This document shows positions 36,873-48,240 of a stretch of DNA of 64,000 nucleotides, piece by piece. This DNA is from Triticum aestivum (lineage: Eukaryota; Streptophyta; Magnoliopsida; Poales; Poaceae), in NCBI RefSeq assembly GCF_018294505.1, contig NC_057814.1, forward strand, positions 35,777,054 to 35,841,053. The letters are read 5' to 3'. Positions within the stretch are counted from its first letter, which is position 1, and every line of letters begins with the position of its first letter. The translations under genes were made by a program, and so were the position numbers. The notes beneath the pieces were generated by a model that made no database searches, was not told the origin of the DNA, and saw only the letters and a program-made list of their open reading frames with translations.

Positions 36873-37274
36873 CTAGAACCGTAGCGCCCGGTGGGTATCG
36901 GCGCGGGCGGTGGACACCCAAAGAGAAGGAACCATCACAGGATCATAGCTCCAGTGAGATCCCTGAAGAACCTGCCAGGTATTGTCGAACCTGCCCTCCA
37001 ACGCAACCATGTAGCGACGGACATGCTCGTCCTCCTCGCTGACACGGTGACGTACCACCTCCGCGGTGTCCGGAAGCCTCGGCACCGTCACTGGCCCACG
37101 CGACCGCCACCAAACAAGGATCGGGTCAACGATGGGCTGGCTCCTCACCAACCTAAGCCCCCCGGAAGGTAGCACCTCCCAATACCAGCCCGGCGGAGCC
37201 CAGTCCCGGACATGGCCCCTCTGATCAAGCAGGCCTCCTCCGCCGAGTCGACGACGAGGATGCGGGATAGGCAT
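36873..37274 (-). CDS. CACTA-borne 133-residue protein of unknown function, copy 1
   Basis: An open frame from Met (37274) to stop (36873). The matching frame of identical length exists in element 2 at 54935-55336 with about ten conservative or charge-changing replacements. The protein is rich in Arg, Trp and Val. Its recognisable blocks are RDWAP, VLPSGG, DPILVWWRSRGPVTV, VRHRVSEEDEHVRRYM and GSHWSYDPVMVPSLW. I recognise no domain. It is not TNP2, and no catalytic motif is obvious. Upstream exons may exist, as the promoter-like TATA at 38678-38684 is 1.4 kb away across a minisatellite. Confidence 0.55.
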   Translation of the reverse strand: MPIPHPRRRLGGGGLLDQRGHVRDWAPPGWYWEVLPSGGLRLVRSQPIVDPILVWWRSRGPVTVPRLPDTAEVVRHRVSEEDEHVRRYMVALEGRFDNTWQVLQGSHWSYDPVMVPSLWVSTARADTHRALRF

Positions 37275-37324
37275 CGTCGACGTCGATGCGGGAATAATTG
37301 CTTGAACTAAAAAAAACTAGTTCT

Positions 37325-37670
37325 ATTAATTTTCTTGCTAAAAATAAACTACTTCTATAGTAAAATAAAGTAGTTTTATTAAATCAACTAGTTAACTACT
37401 AAGCACTTACTATAAATAAAATAAAGTAGTACTTACTAAAAATAAACTACTTCTATAGTAAAATAAAGTAGTTTTATTAAATCAACTAGTTCAACTACTA
37501 AGCACTTACTAAAAATAAAATGAAGTAGTACTTACTAAAAATAAACTAGTTCTATAGTAAAATAAAGTAGAGTTTTATTAAATCAACTAGTTGAACTACT
37601 AAGCACTTACTATATATAAATAAAATAAAGTAGTACTTTTACTAAAAATAAACTAGTTTAACTAGTTCTA
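37325..37670. repeat. AT-rich minisatellite, about 100-bp period
   Basis: Three units of about 100 bp, marked by AAGCACTTAC at 37401, 37500 and 37601, composed of CTA/TAG-rich words such as AATAAAGTAGT. The same minisatellite with similar period lies at about 54580-54890 in element 2, in a likely intron or spacer. Confidence 0.85.
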
Positions 37671-37747
37671 TTATTTATCGACCCCCCCCCCCCTCATGTC
37701 GAAGTTATCGGGGAGGGGGTATATCGACAACGACATACCCGATAAAA

Positions 37748-38085
37748 AATAAGAAGAGGAAGAAGAAGAAAAGAAAAAGAGGAGAAGAAGAAAGGAATGG
37801 AGGAGAAGATCGAAGAAAAAAGAAGAAGAAAAAAAAGAGTTCTATTTTTTTCTTCTTCTCCTCTATTCCTTTTTCTTCTGCTCCTCTATTCCTTTTTCTT
37901 CTCCTCTTTTTTTCTTCTTATTTTTCCCTCTTCTTATTTATTTCTCCACTTCTTCCTCTCCTCTTCTTCTCCTTCTTCTTCTCCTTCTTCCTCTTCTTAT
38001 TTTCCTTTTTCCTCTCCTTCTTTTTCTTCTTCTTCCTTCTTCCTCTTTTCTTCCTTTTCATTATTTTACTTTTTCCTCTCCGATC
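37748..38085. repeat. Purine tract followed by pyrimidine tract
   Basis: About 90 bp of nearly pure A/G (AAGAAG, GAGGAG) switches at about 37842 to about 240 bp of nearly pure C/T (CTTCTT, CCTCTT) on the same strand. The arms are roughly complementary, so a long hairpin or triplex-type structure is possible. Element 2 has no equivalent tract. Confidence 0.85.
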
Positions 38086-38677
38086 CACTAACCTAGAATC
38101 TCCTATCCTAAAATGCACTAACAGTACAACTAATAACCTAAAATGCACTAAATCAACTAACCTTAAATGTAACTTTTGCAACACAATTTTTTTTCTAAAT
38201 ATGCACATATATATATATGAACATATACATAAATTGACAAAAAAATTCTATGAACAAAAAAAATCATACATCAATGCATACATATCCATGGATCATACAT
38301 ACATCTGCATATATATACATATACACATACAACATCCATATATACATACATCAATGAACAAAAAAGTGTATGAAAAAAAGCACCAGAGAGCAGGCCGGGG
38401 CGGCGGCGGGCGGCAAGCAGAGCAGGCAGGGGCGGCGGCGCGGAGGAAGGGAGGGCTCACTGTGGGCGGCGAAGACGAGGCGCGGCAGAGGGCGGCAACG
38501 GCGCGCGAGGTCGGGGCAGAGGCGGCCACGTCGGGGCGGCGACAGCGCCGGGGCGGCGCGGGACGGCGTCGGGGCGGCGCGGGACGACGACGACGGCGAC
38601 GGCGAGGCAGAGGGGCAGCCTGGCGGCGTCATCGGGGCTGGATCGAAGAACTGGACGAAAATTTTCACAAGTGTTGA

Positions 38678-39080
38678 TTATATAGACAGAGCATTGGTCC
38701 CGGTTCTCTCCACCAACCGGGACCAATGCCAACCTTTAGTCCCGGTTGGTGCCACCAACCGGGACCAAAGGTCTCTGCTTCCCGCCCTTTGGTCTCTGCT
38801 TCCCGCCCTTTGGGCTGCTGAAAAGAGACCTTTGGTCCCGGTTGGTGGCACCAACCGGGAGTAAAAGGGGGCATTGGTCCCGGTTTGTACCACGAACCAG
38901 TACCAATGCACACCTTTAGTCCCCCAACCGGGACCAATGCCAACCTTTAGTCCCGGTTGGTGCCACCAACCGGGACCAAAGGTCTCTGCTTCCCGCCCTT
39001 TGGTCTCTGCTTCCCGCCCTTTGGGCTGCTGAAAAGAGACCTTTGGTCCCGGTTGGTGCCACCAACCGGGACTAAAGGCC
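38678..39080 (-). promoter_or_regulatory. Internal subterminal-type array with TATA box (CACTA 1)
   Basis: About 400 bp of direct and inverted copies of GGTCCCGGTTGGTG lie in the middle of the element, not at an end. At the downstream edge on the minus strand is TATATAA (38678-38684), followed by GC-rich leader-like DNA. The arrangement mirrors the right end, where an array is followed by a TATA box and the TNP2 first exon. It is likely the promoter of the second transcription unit, and transposase binding here could regulate it (inference). Confidence 0.55.
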
Positions 39081-39913
39081 TTGTGCTGCCCGCGTCGCGG
39101 CACGAAATTTTAGTCCCACCTCGCTAGTTGAGGGAGCTCGAGAGTGGTTTATAAGCCCCAGTCCCGTTGCCCTCTCGAACTCCTCTCAAATGCAGGCTTA
39201 CAGGCCTAAACACACTGTATGTGCCTGTGGGCCTACTGGTCCTTTTACGGGCCTGAATCCTAGCCCATGGGTGGGTTTCTAGTCGTATTCAGGCCGTGGT
39301 GGCCCAGTACGTGGCATTTTTTTCCATTTTTTCCATTTTTTGTTTTCTTTGTTGCTTTATTTTTTTATTTTGTTTCTACTTACAACAAAATACTTACTGT
39401 TGCTATTTTTATTTATTTTATTAAGGTTTATTTATTTTATTTTATTATAGTTTATTTTATTTTATTTTATTTTGTTTTATTTGTTTCTACTTATTTATTT
39501 TATTTTATTTTATTTTGTTTCTACTTATTTATAAATGTTTATTTTGTTTATACTTATTTATTTTATTTTCTTTTTTGCTATTTGTATTTTTTTATGAAAA
39601 TTCTTTTTGCTTTTAATGTTTTGAACAGAAAATACTTTGATAATTTTAGTTGCATAAATTCTATATAATTTTAGTTTCAATAATACTAGAGGTTTATAAA
39701 AGCTTTTTAGTTGATTCCTTTAGTACCGGTTCTAAGGCTGTTACAAAGGCATTTCATTTGGTACCGGTTCTAAGGCCGGGGCCCCACGAGCACCTTTAGT
39801 ACCGGTTCGTGGCATGAGCTATAAGACCCTGAAATTGAAAAGCATTTCAAATGAACTACGAAAAGGTTGAAAGTTGGCATGGTATCATCATAATAGTTGT
39901 GGAGAGAAAGTCT

Positions 39914-42900
39914 TCACTTTTTCTTCGCTTGTGTCCTTTGCTTATTGCGCAGTAACCATGGATAATCTTCATCGTTTATCAGGATGATTGGGTCAGCCTT
40001 GACTTTGAAGGGAGGAATTTCATGAAACTTTTCATAATCTTTAGACATGTCTGTCTTGCCCTCCACTCCCACGATGTCCCTTTTTCCTGAAAGAACTATG
40101 TGGCGCTTTGGCTCATCGTATGATGTATTCGCTTCCTTATCTTTTCTTTTTCTCGGTTTGGTAGACATGTCCTTCACATAGATAACCAGTGCCACATCAT
40201 TGGCTAGGACGAACGGTTCGTCAGTGTACCCAAGATTGTTCAGATCCACTGTTGTCATTCCGTACTGTGGGTCTACCTGTACCCCGCCTCCTAACCGATT
40301 GACCCATCTGCACTTAAACAAAGGGACCTTAAAATCATGTCCGTAGTCAAGTTCCCATATGTCCACTATGTAACAATAATATATGTCCTTTCCCCTCTTG
40401 GTTGCTGCATCAAAACGGACACCGCTGTTTTGGTTGGTGCTCTTTTGATCTTGGGCGATCGTGTAAAATGTATTCCCATTTATCTCCTATCCTTTGTAAG
40501 TCAATACAGTCGAAGATGGTCCCCTGGACAACGAGTACAGCTCATCACAAACAGTGTTGTCACCTCTGAGACGTGTTTCCAACCAACTGCTGAAAGTCCT
40601 GATGTGTTCACATGTAATCCAGTTGTCACACTACTCCGGGTGTTTGGAGCGCAGACTGTTCTTGTGTTCATCGACATACGGGGTCACCAAGGTAGAGTTC
40701 TGTAGAACTGTGTAGTGTGCTTGAGACCAAGAATGCCCATCCCTGCATATTATTTAGTCCCCTCCAAGCGTGCCTTTTCCAGTCAGTCTCCCCTCATACC
40801 GCGATTTAGGGAGACCTATCTTCTTAAGGCCAGGAATGAAGTCAACACAAAACCCAATGACATCCTCTGTTTGATGGCCCACGGAGATGCTTCCTTCTGG
40901 CCTAGCGCGGTTACAGACATATATATTTAGGACTCCCATGAACCTCTCAAAGGGGTACATATTGTGTAGAAATACGGGGCCCAGAATGACAATCTCATCG
41001 ACTAGATGAACTAGGACGCGCGTCATGATATTGAAGAAGGATGGTGGGAACACCAGCTCGAAACTGATAAGACATTGCGCCACATCACTCCTTAGCCTTC
41101 GTATGATTTCTGGATCGATCACCTTCTGAGAGATTGCATTGAGGAATGCACATAGCCTCACAATGGCTAATCGGACGTTTTCCGGTAGAAGCCCCCTCAA
41201 TGCAACCAGAAGCAGTTGCGTCATAATCACGTGGCAGACATGAGACTTTAGGTTCTGAAACTTTTTCTCTGATATATTAATTAATCCCTTTATATTCGAC
41301 GAGAAGCCAGTCGGGACCTTCAGACTGAGCAGGCATTCAAAGAAGATTTCCTTCTCTTCTTTGGTAAGAGCGTAGCTGGCAGGACCTTCATACTGCTTTG
41401 GAGGCATGCCGTCTTTTTCGTGCAAACGTTGCAGGTCCTCCCGTGCCTCAGGTGTATCTTTTGTCTTCCCATACACGCCCAAGAAGCCTAGCAGGTTCAT
41501 GCAAAGGTTCTTCGTCACGTGCATCACGTCGATTGAAGAGCGGACCTCTAGGTCTTTCCAGTAGGGTAGGTCCCAAAATATAGATTTCTTCTTTCACATG
41601 GGTGCGCGTCCCTCAGCTTCATTCGGAACAGATAGTCCGCCGGGACCCTTTCCAAAGATTACGTGTAAATCATTGAGCATAGCAAGTACGTGATCACCGG
41701 TACGCATGCCGGGCTTCTTCCGGTGATCTGCCTCGCCTTTGAAATGCTTGCCTTTCTTTCGACATTGATGGTTGGTCGAAAGAAATCGACGATGCCCCAG
41801 GTACACATTCTTCCTGCATTTGTCCAGGTATATACTTTCGGTGTCAGCTAAACAGTGCGTGCATGCATGGTCTCCCTTGCTTGTCTGTCCTGAAAGGTTA
41901 TTGAGAGCGGGCCAATCGTTGATGGTTAGAAACATCAACGCGTGCAGGTTAAATTCCTCCTGTTTGTGCTCATCCCACACACGTACACCGTTTTCATTCC
42001 ACAGCTGTAAAAGTTCTTCAACTAATGGCCTTAGGTACACATCAATGTCGTTGCCGGGTTGCTTAGGGCCTTGGATGAGAACTGGCATCATAATGAACTT
42101 CCGCTTCATGCACATCCAAGGAGGAAGGTTATACATACATAGAGTCACGGGCCAGGTGTTGTGATTGCTGCTCTGCTCCCCGAAAGGATTAATGCCATCC
42201 GCGCTTAAACCAAACTATACGTCCCTTGGGTCACCCGCAAACTCAGCCCAGTACTTTCTCTCGATTTTTATCCACTGTGACCCATCAGCGGGTGCTCTCA
42301 ACTTTCTGTCTTTCTTACGGTCCTCACTGTGCCATCGCATCAACTTGGCATGCTCTTTGTTTCTGAACAGTTGTTTCAATTGTGGTATTATAGGAGCATA
42401 CCACATCACCTTCGCAGGAACCCTCTTCCTGCGGGGCTCGCCGTCAACATCACCAGGGTCATCTCGTCTGATCTTATACCGCAATGCACCGCATACCGGG
42501 TATGCATTCACATCCTCGTACGCACCTCGGTAGAGGATGCAATCATTATGGCATGCATGTATCTTCTGCACCTCCAATCCTAGAGGGCATACGACCTTCT
42601 TTGCTGCGTACGTACTGTCGGGCAATTCGTTATCCTTTGGAAGCTTCTTCTTCAATATTTTCAGTAGCTTTTCAAATCCTTTGTCAGGCACAGCATTCTC
42701 TGCCTTCCACTGCAGCAATTCCAGTACAGTACCGAGCTTTGTGTTGCCATCTTCGCAATTGGGGTACAACCCTTTTTTGTGATCCTCTAACATGTGATCG
42801 AACTTCAGTTTCTCCTTTTGACTTTCGCATTGTGTCCTTGCATCGACAATGACCCGGCGGAGATCATCATCATCGGGCACATCGTCTAGTTCCTCTTGAT

Positions 42901-43222
42901 CTTCAGCAGCTTCCCCCGTTGCAACATCACCGTATTCAGGGGGCACATAGTTGTCATCGTCCTCTTCTTCTTCACTGTCTTCCATCATAACCCCTATTTC
43001 TCCGTGCTTCGTCCAAACATTATAGTGTGGCATGAAACCCTTATAAAGCAGGTGGGTGTGAAGGATTTTCGAGTCAGAGTAAGACCTCGTATTCCCACAG
43101 CTAGGGCATGGGCAGCACATAAAACCATTCCGCTTGTTTGCCTCAGCCACTTCGAGAAAATTATGCACGCCCTTAATGTACTCGGAGGTGTGTCTGTCAC
43201 CGTACATCCATTGCCAGTTCAT
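39914..43222 (-). pseudogene. CACTA TNP2-type transposase, broken
   Basis: This is the DDE-type transposase of CACTA elements. The frame opens at 43222 directly after an AG acceptor. Domains in order: transposase-associated N-terminus (NWQWMYGDR..., CPCPSCGN), an acidic stretch, the TNP2/Transposase_21 region (WYAPIIPQLK, RWHSEDRK, GLSADGINPFG, LPPWMC), DUF4218-type (KSHVCHVIMTQLL, SFELVFPPSFF) and DUF4216-type (GYTDEPFVLA, near the C-terminus). Lesions are an in-frame TAG at 42215-42217, a TGA at 41594-41596 replacing the Trp of the PMWKKK motif, and a frameshift with further stops between about 40754 and 40366. The final block ends at 39914. It is not expected to give active enzyme. Confidence 0.9.
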
Positions 43223-43319
43223 CTGCGTGCATTATATATAATTATGTGTGTCCAAAGTAAGAAAATTAGACAAGTATCTATCTAAAGTAAGAATTTTTTT
43301 TCTTTCAGAAAGAAGATAA

Positions 43320-43612
43320 GAACAAGAGGCTCACCACGGTGGTGCCGACGACTTGATCGGCGCGGGCGATCGGCGGCGGTGAAGAGGGGACGGGGCGTGA
43401 CGGACCGCTAAACCTAGACAAATCTCGGGAAAAATGGAGCTCGGAGGTCGAGCTTCGAGAGGAGAAAGCTTAACTAGTGTGGCTCGGGCATTTCATCGAA
43501 CACCTCATGTGCACAGGAGGTGAGCTAGAGCACCGAAATGCCCTCCCCTCGCCGGCGAGCAAAAAACAGAGCACTGTGGAGTGCTCTGCTGCGGTGATGG
43601 GGTATATATAGG
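43320..43612 (-). promoter_or_regulatory. TNP2 promoter and non-coding first exon (CACTA 1)
   Basis: On the minus strand a TATATATA box (43603-43610) lies just inside the subterminal array. GC-rich leader follows, then a GT donor (GTGAGCC, about 43327-43333), and the coding exon begins after AG at 43222. TATA, leader, intron and ATG are in the expected order for a plant transposase gene. Confidence 0.6.
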
Positions 43613-43619
43613 CCACTCA

Positions 43620-43862
43620 TTTGTCCCGGTTCGTGGCAGCAACCGGGACTAAAGCTCCACCTTCTGTCCCGGTTCGAGCCACGAACCGGGACCAATGTCT
43701 GTGGGCCAGGAGCGAGGACCATAGGTCCCGGTTCGTGCCTAGAACCGGGACAAATGGGTCCAGACGAACCGGGACCAATGCCCATGAGGCCCCAGCCGGC
43801 CCCCTGGGCTCACGAACCGGGACGTATGCCCCCATAGGTCCCGGTTCGTGAATGAACTGGGA
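43620..43862. repeat. Right subterminal repeat array, CACTA 1
   Basis: Repeated TCCCGGTTCG and CGAACCGGGA units in both orientations, the expected transposase-binding region near the 43909 end. The left equivalent is 34007-34190. Confidence 0.8.
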
Positions 43863-43912
43863 CTAATGGGCTGGCCAGGCCCGAACCAAAGCCCTGTTTT
43901 CTATTAGTGTCA

Positions 43913-44553
43913 GTTAAAAAAAAGAATCAACGAAAATGCCCCATTCATTTTTTTAAATGAAGTACCCTACGGAATATTGCAAGTGGTCAACTGGTTAACA
44001 TACTTTCTCTCTGCTCACCCAATTTCAGTTAGCTAATTGACTATCAATTGGAGAAGGAAAAATCTGCCACCTGGAAAGTATATATATACACACACATGAT
44101 ATCTTTGAAGTGGACTAGTCGACTAGATCTTTCTTCTGCTCGGAGTTATGAATGAATGAATATACAAAAGCAAATTCCTACGGCTTTGGAGCCGCCACGC
44201 ACGGCCGGCTCCATGCATGCAAAGTTAATTAAAAAACAAGCAAAGCAACTAAGCAAGCATCCATCCATAACAGCACACTACTATATATCCATAGCTGACT
44301 TGGTGTTAGCTCGTGCCAAGTCCAAATCAGCTCTGCAAGCCTGCCCACTTACATCATCACACGATCAATTCATGGCCTACACATAAGGAAAACTAAATAA
44401 AAGAGAAACCACATACGCACAGACATTCTTGCTCTGCATCATCGCCCAAAAAGATGTGGGGTTTTCTTTCTCTTTCCTCTTTCCGGAGGGCCAGCTAGCA
44501 AGAAAGAAAGCAGAAGCAATTAAGGGACAACAACGGACTTGACGAGCATACGT
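43913..44553. other. Non-coding spacer
   Basis: AT-rich low-copy-looking DNA right of CACTA 1 with a short TATA/ACAC microsatellite near 44082-44098. I see no gene or repeat of note. Confidence 0.5.
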
Positions 44554-44554
44554 A

Positions 44555-44808
44555 CTCTATCCGTTTTTATTTACTCTGCATATTTAGAGTTGACTCAAGT
44601 CAAACTTTGTAAAATTTGATCAAGTTTATGGAAAACAATATAAATATTTACCATAATAAATCCATATGACGTGAAATTACATTCAATAATAAATCTAATG
44701 TCATTGATTTGTTATTGTATATGTTCATACTTTTGTTTATAAACTTTGGCAAGTTTATAAAGCTTGACTTTAATCAAAACTAATACGCGGACTAAAAAAC
44801 AGAGGGAG
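44555..44808. mobile_element. Stowaway-type (Tc1/Mariner) MITE
   Basis: 254 bp with termini CTCTATCCG... and ...CAGAGGGAG, flanked by TA on both sides (44553-44554 and 44809-44810). Inner ends remain complementary (CAAGTCAAACTTTG against AAGCTTGACTTT). It has no coding capacity and would be moved by Mariner transposase in trans. Confidence 0.8.
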
Positions 44809-44995
44809 TACGTCGCCGGCGGCAGTGCTACCGCAGCTTGGGGCGTACGCATCGCAGCACGTACCGCCAACTCCCACATACATCAATCAGATGGATGGTG
44901 ATATCGTATCCATCACCACACTCCAAACTCCACCAAGAAATACCCGGGAAAAGGGAGGGAGAAAACGACGAATTGGCCCTGGCCAGGCCAGCAAG

Positions 44996-45776
44996 GAGTG
45001 AGTGCCCCGTACGGAAAAAAGTCTTATACGACCCGGGTCTCACGCCCAGATCGTGAGACCATCTCCAGTGATTGACGCGTGGCAAAAACAAATCTAAAAG
45101 CATCTGACCTTATCCGCAATCCCCCGTTCTACTAGCATTTCCTTCTCCAGCATCGTCTGCTTCCGACGGAGATGCCGCTGTAGGTCCGAGCCGCCGCCGC
45201 AGCTCTTCCGCTGGCTATGTGGTGGAACCGCCGGCGCTCCACCCTCCTTCCCCGTCTCTTTCTATCGTCTCTAACCACGGCACGACGGTCTCCACGAGGG
45301 GAGGAGCGGCAATGACGGCGGCAATATCTGCTTCAACTCTTTGGAGGGTAAATTGCATGGAGTTCATTCACAAAGAAAATATTGCATGGATTTGAAGTCA
45401 ATCTTTTGGTTGTGAATCAATCAACCAAACAATCTGGGAGAAAAATTTCAGCCAAGAATCTGTACGAGTGTGGTTGTGTTTGCGTGAGGAAGAGCAGAAA
45501 GAGGTGTTGTGCTGCTAGGGGCGAGCCGCCGGGCCTCCGACGAACGCTGCGGGGAGGGTGCGCCCAGTGGTTCCACAAGCAGAGGAGTTGCGACGGCGTC
45601 GCCGACGGATGGACGGAGCAGCCGTGATTAGAAGAAGAGTGGGGCGCTGGAGAAGAAGGAAGAGGGGATTTATTGCTTTTAGATTTGTTTTTGCCACGCG
45701 TCAATCACTGGAGATGGTCTCACGATCTAGGCCTGCGACCCGGGTCGTATAGGATTTTTTTTCCACCCACTCACTC
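44996..45776. mobile_element. Long-inverted-repeat (MULE/foldback-like) element
   Basis: 44996-45102 and 45674-45776 are inverted copies at roughly 85 percent identity by eye, sharing ATACGACCCGGGTC and CCATCTCCAGTGATTGACG. The homology continues inward less perfectly: CTTCCTTCTCCAGC at about 45140 and its complement at about 45650, and GTGGAACC at about 45221 with its partner near 45570. Most of the element is therefore one large foldback with a short loop. Outer ends and TSD are not resolved. A Mutator-like MITE is the best guess. Confidence 0.6.
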
Positions 45777-48178
45777 GCAGTGGCCAACGAAAACACTCCC
45801 CGCTGATTCGGTCATCATGTTTGTGCTATGCATGGCCCCAATCCGTTCACGCACTGACACCATGCACGTAGCACATGCATGCTCGATGATCTCAATATTT
45901 TTCTCCCCACCAAATCAGTACACTACAGCACTACGTGCGTACCGTACGTATCCATATCCATGGTAGATCCATCACCCGGCCGGCTTTACTTGGTGATCTT
46001 GTCGTTGCTACGTCCATCGTCGACCGATTAGTTAGTTAGTAGCAGTAGTATTCCCATGATTACTCGTACAAAAGCTCATTAGCCAGGTAAAATAAAGTTA
46101 GCATATACACCTCCATCAGAGGAGGGAGATCGGCAGCTATAATTGCGCTCTGGAAGAAGTGTACGTGCACACCCTCCACTAATATGCCGGAGAGGAGAGA
46201 TGATCATGCCTGACAATTCAGTTTTAACGGTGCCCGCACTAGCTCGCAGAGCCAATGCAAGCTCCCTCACCCTCAGTAAGTGAACATTTCACAAGAAGCT
46301 AGTACCTACAGCAAAAGAAACAACAACAACAACAAATAGAAAAAAATGGGCATACTGTTCTGTTGTTGACGCTGGCGTGTAGAAGGTCGAAGTGTACGTG
46401 TACGTGTGCCCATGGAGACTCGGACACGCACCACGGCCCGACGGCGACGGTGGAGACAAAGCGAAACCCCGCTTATGTCGTTGATGTTGCCAAAGGAGAA
46501 AAAGGGGCGAACAAATAGAGAGTCCCTCTCCTCCTCATGCGCCGTGGGTAGGGCGTGCTACGTGCTGACAAACATAGCCGGCGACCGAGATAAAGCGCGC
46601 GTTTAGTCGCTAGCAGCGCCGAGTGACCGAGCAGAGCAGCTAGTAGTGCGTTTCTTTTGGTTTCAGCTAGCATAGCATGCGTTGTACGCCCGTCCGGTGG
46701 GACCGTCGGTAAACCGGGAGGTCTCCTCGGCCTCGCTGGACTCATCTCTGCCACGCTAATTTTGGCATCATTTCCTCTTTGTTTTTGCCTCTCTTTTTTT
46801 CACTTTCCTGAACGAGGGGACAAATAAGTAACACAAACAGTACAAAGTCCTTCGATGCTACGTATATATTTCCTCTTTAAGCAACGCAAACGGAAGTGAT
46901 TTGATTTACAATCAAAGATGCATGCATGGTGCGAAAATAAAAACCGTTCCTTCAAATAGGCCACCGACACTGAGCATCCATTAGTTTCCTGCCATGCACC
47001 GAGGCATGCCGACTACAGTGGAGCCGATGATCGTCCACCCACCCATCCCATCCCATCCGTGTCGAAAATTCTTGGCCTTCCGCGTCGCCCCGATAGACAC
47101 GCAGAAATGCGGAAGTTCTGGTAAAAGATGAGGAAGTACACCCCTCTCAAATCAATCGATCATTGCCGGTAAAACTCATCATCACATGCGCAGAATACGC
47201 AACGCCCATCATATGGTTCGTTCAAGGGGCCGATCGGAGGTGTTGCAGGTCGACACGCTCGGGTTTGGTCGGATTAATTTAGATTAGATATCTAGCTGCA
47301 CGTCGTCCGTCGAATCCATATATCCATCCATCGGTCTGTCTACCATCGTCGGCCACTACTCGCGTCCATTCTTGATTAATTTAAGTCATCGTTTGGTACG
47401 CACGGTGACTCCTGCAGCAGCAACAGTGATGCACGGACACACAGACAAAGGAAAATAAAGGAAAGAGAGTAGGGCCGTTTGGGGGCCAGCGGCGGGACAC
47501 ATCAAAGCCGGAGTGGCCATTAACGGCTTGACACACAGCTCGCGATTACTACCATCGGCCGTACAGCCATCAGTCCATGACAGCGTGATTAATTAGTTTG
47601 GTGCATGCATAATCATGCACATTAGCTGAGGCCACTAGCCAGGGCCGTGTACGTGTTCAGTGCGCGTTCGCCACCGTGGCCGCGCCCGCGCCCGGCAGTC
47701 TCCGCGGCCACCATGTGTGTGTACCATCGACTTAGGGCTATCGCGGGGCTTGTAGCACGGAGAAGATAGGCCGGCCTCGACGACTTATCCCGGGAGGCTG
47801 GGGCGGGTATGCGGCTGCGAAAACAACGTACGGGTGGGACGAAGTCGGAAAGGAGTGGAGCGTGCACTGCCGTGCTACACTGTTAGCTGCTCATGTATGT
47901 GCATTCCGTGTGTACGTGCAACGGGTTAATCACTGCGCGCACAGCTAGCCTAGCCATTTGGAACACGTGATATAAAAGGCGCAGGAATATAAAAACAGAG
48001 GAGGACTATATCCACCTGCACATCTGTTCAAAGCGTCGTGTCCTCGACAAGTTGTTGCTAGCAATTTTGTTAGGGGCACCTCATCAACTGGTCAGATGTG
48101 ATTCCAACTTCCAAGTGGTACAAAACGTGGTTCACATTATGGCAACTATTTGTAATATAGGTTTCACTACATTACAGC
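45777..48178. other. Low-copy upstream DNA of the NAC gene, no gene seen
   Basis: About 2.4 kb of mixed composition without TE signatures that I recognise and without a convincing coding frame. It has several plant-promoter-like words (for example repeated CGTGTACGTGTACGTG at about 46391-46406), but I cannot assign a function. Confidence 0.5.
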
Positions 48179-48180
48179 TA

Positions 48181-48238
48181 CTCCCTCCGTAAAGAACTGT
48201 GGTGATCTAAACGCTCTTACATTTCTTTACAGAAGGAG
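48181..48238. mobile_element. Short Stowaway-type MITE, internally deleted
   Basis: A 58-bp unit with CTCCCTCCGTAAAGAA at the left and TTCTTTACAGAAGGAG at the right, flanked by TA (48179-48180 and 48239-48240). The core TGATCTAAACGCTCTTA is that of a common Triticeae Stowaway family. Confidence 0.8.
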
Positions 48239-48240
48239 TA

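Larger units (their letters stand above)
33982..43909 (-). mobile_element. CACTA transposon 1, complete, decayed autonomous type
   Basis: Termini CACTAGTGGAAAAAGGGCC (33982) and, on the minus strand, CACTAATAGAAAACAGGGC (43909) are bracketed by a 3-bp duplication TCA (33979-33981 and 43910-43912). Subterminal arrays of GTCCCGGTT and its complement fill 34007-34190 and 43620-43862, with an unusual internal array at 38697-39080. On the minus strand the order is TNP2 transposase (broken), internal array, a 133-residue ORF, then a four-exon accessory gene (broken). Length is 9928 bp. Confidence 0.92.

Noticed and set aside
38393..38660. GC-rich Arg/Gly/Ala-rich open frames as protein-coding
   Set aside because: Open in several frames on both strands, and the matching block in CACTA 2 does not preserve any one frame. 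Treated as leader-like DNA.
45105..45664. Pack-MULE with a captured gene
   Set aside because: The GC-rich interior first looked like captured coding DNA, but left and right halves are inverted relatives of each other, so it is a foldback rather than a cargo gene.
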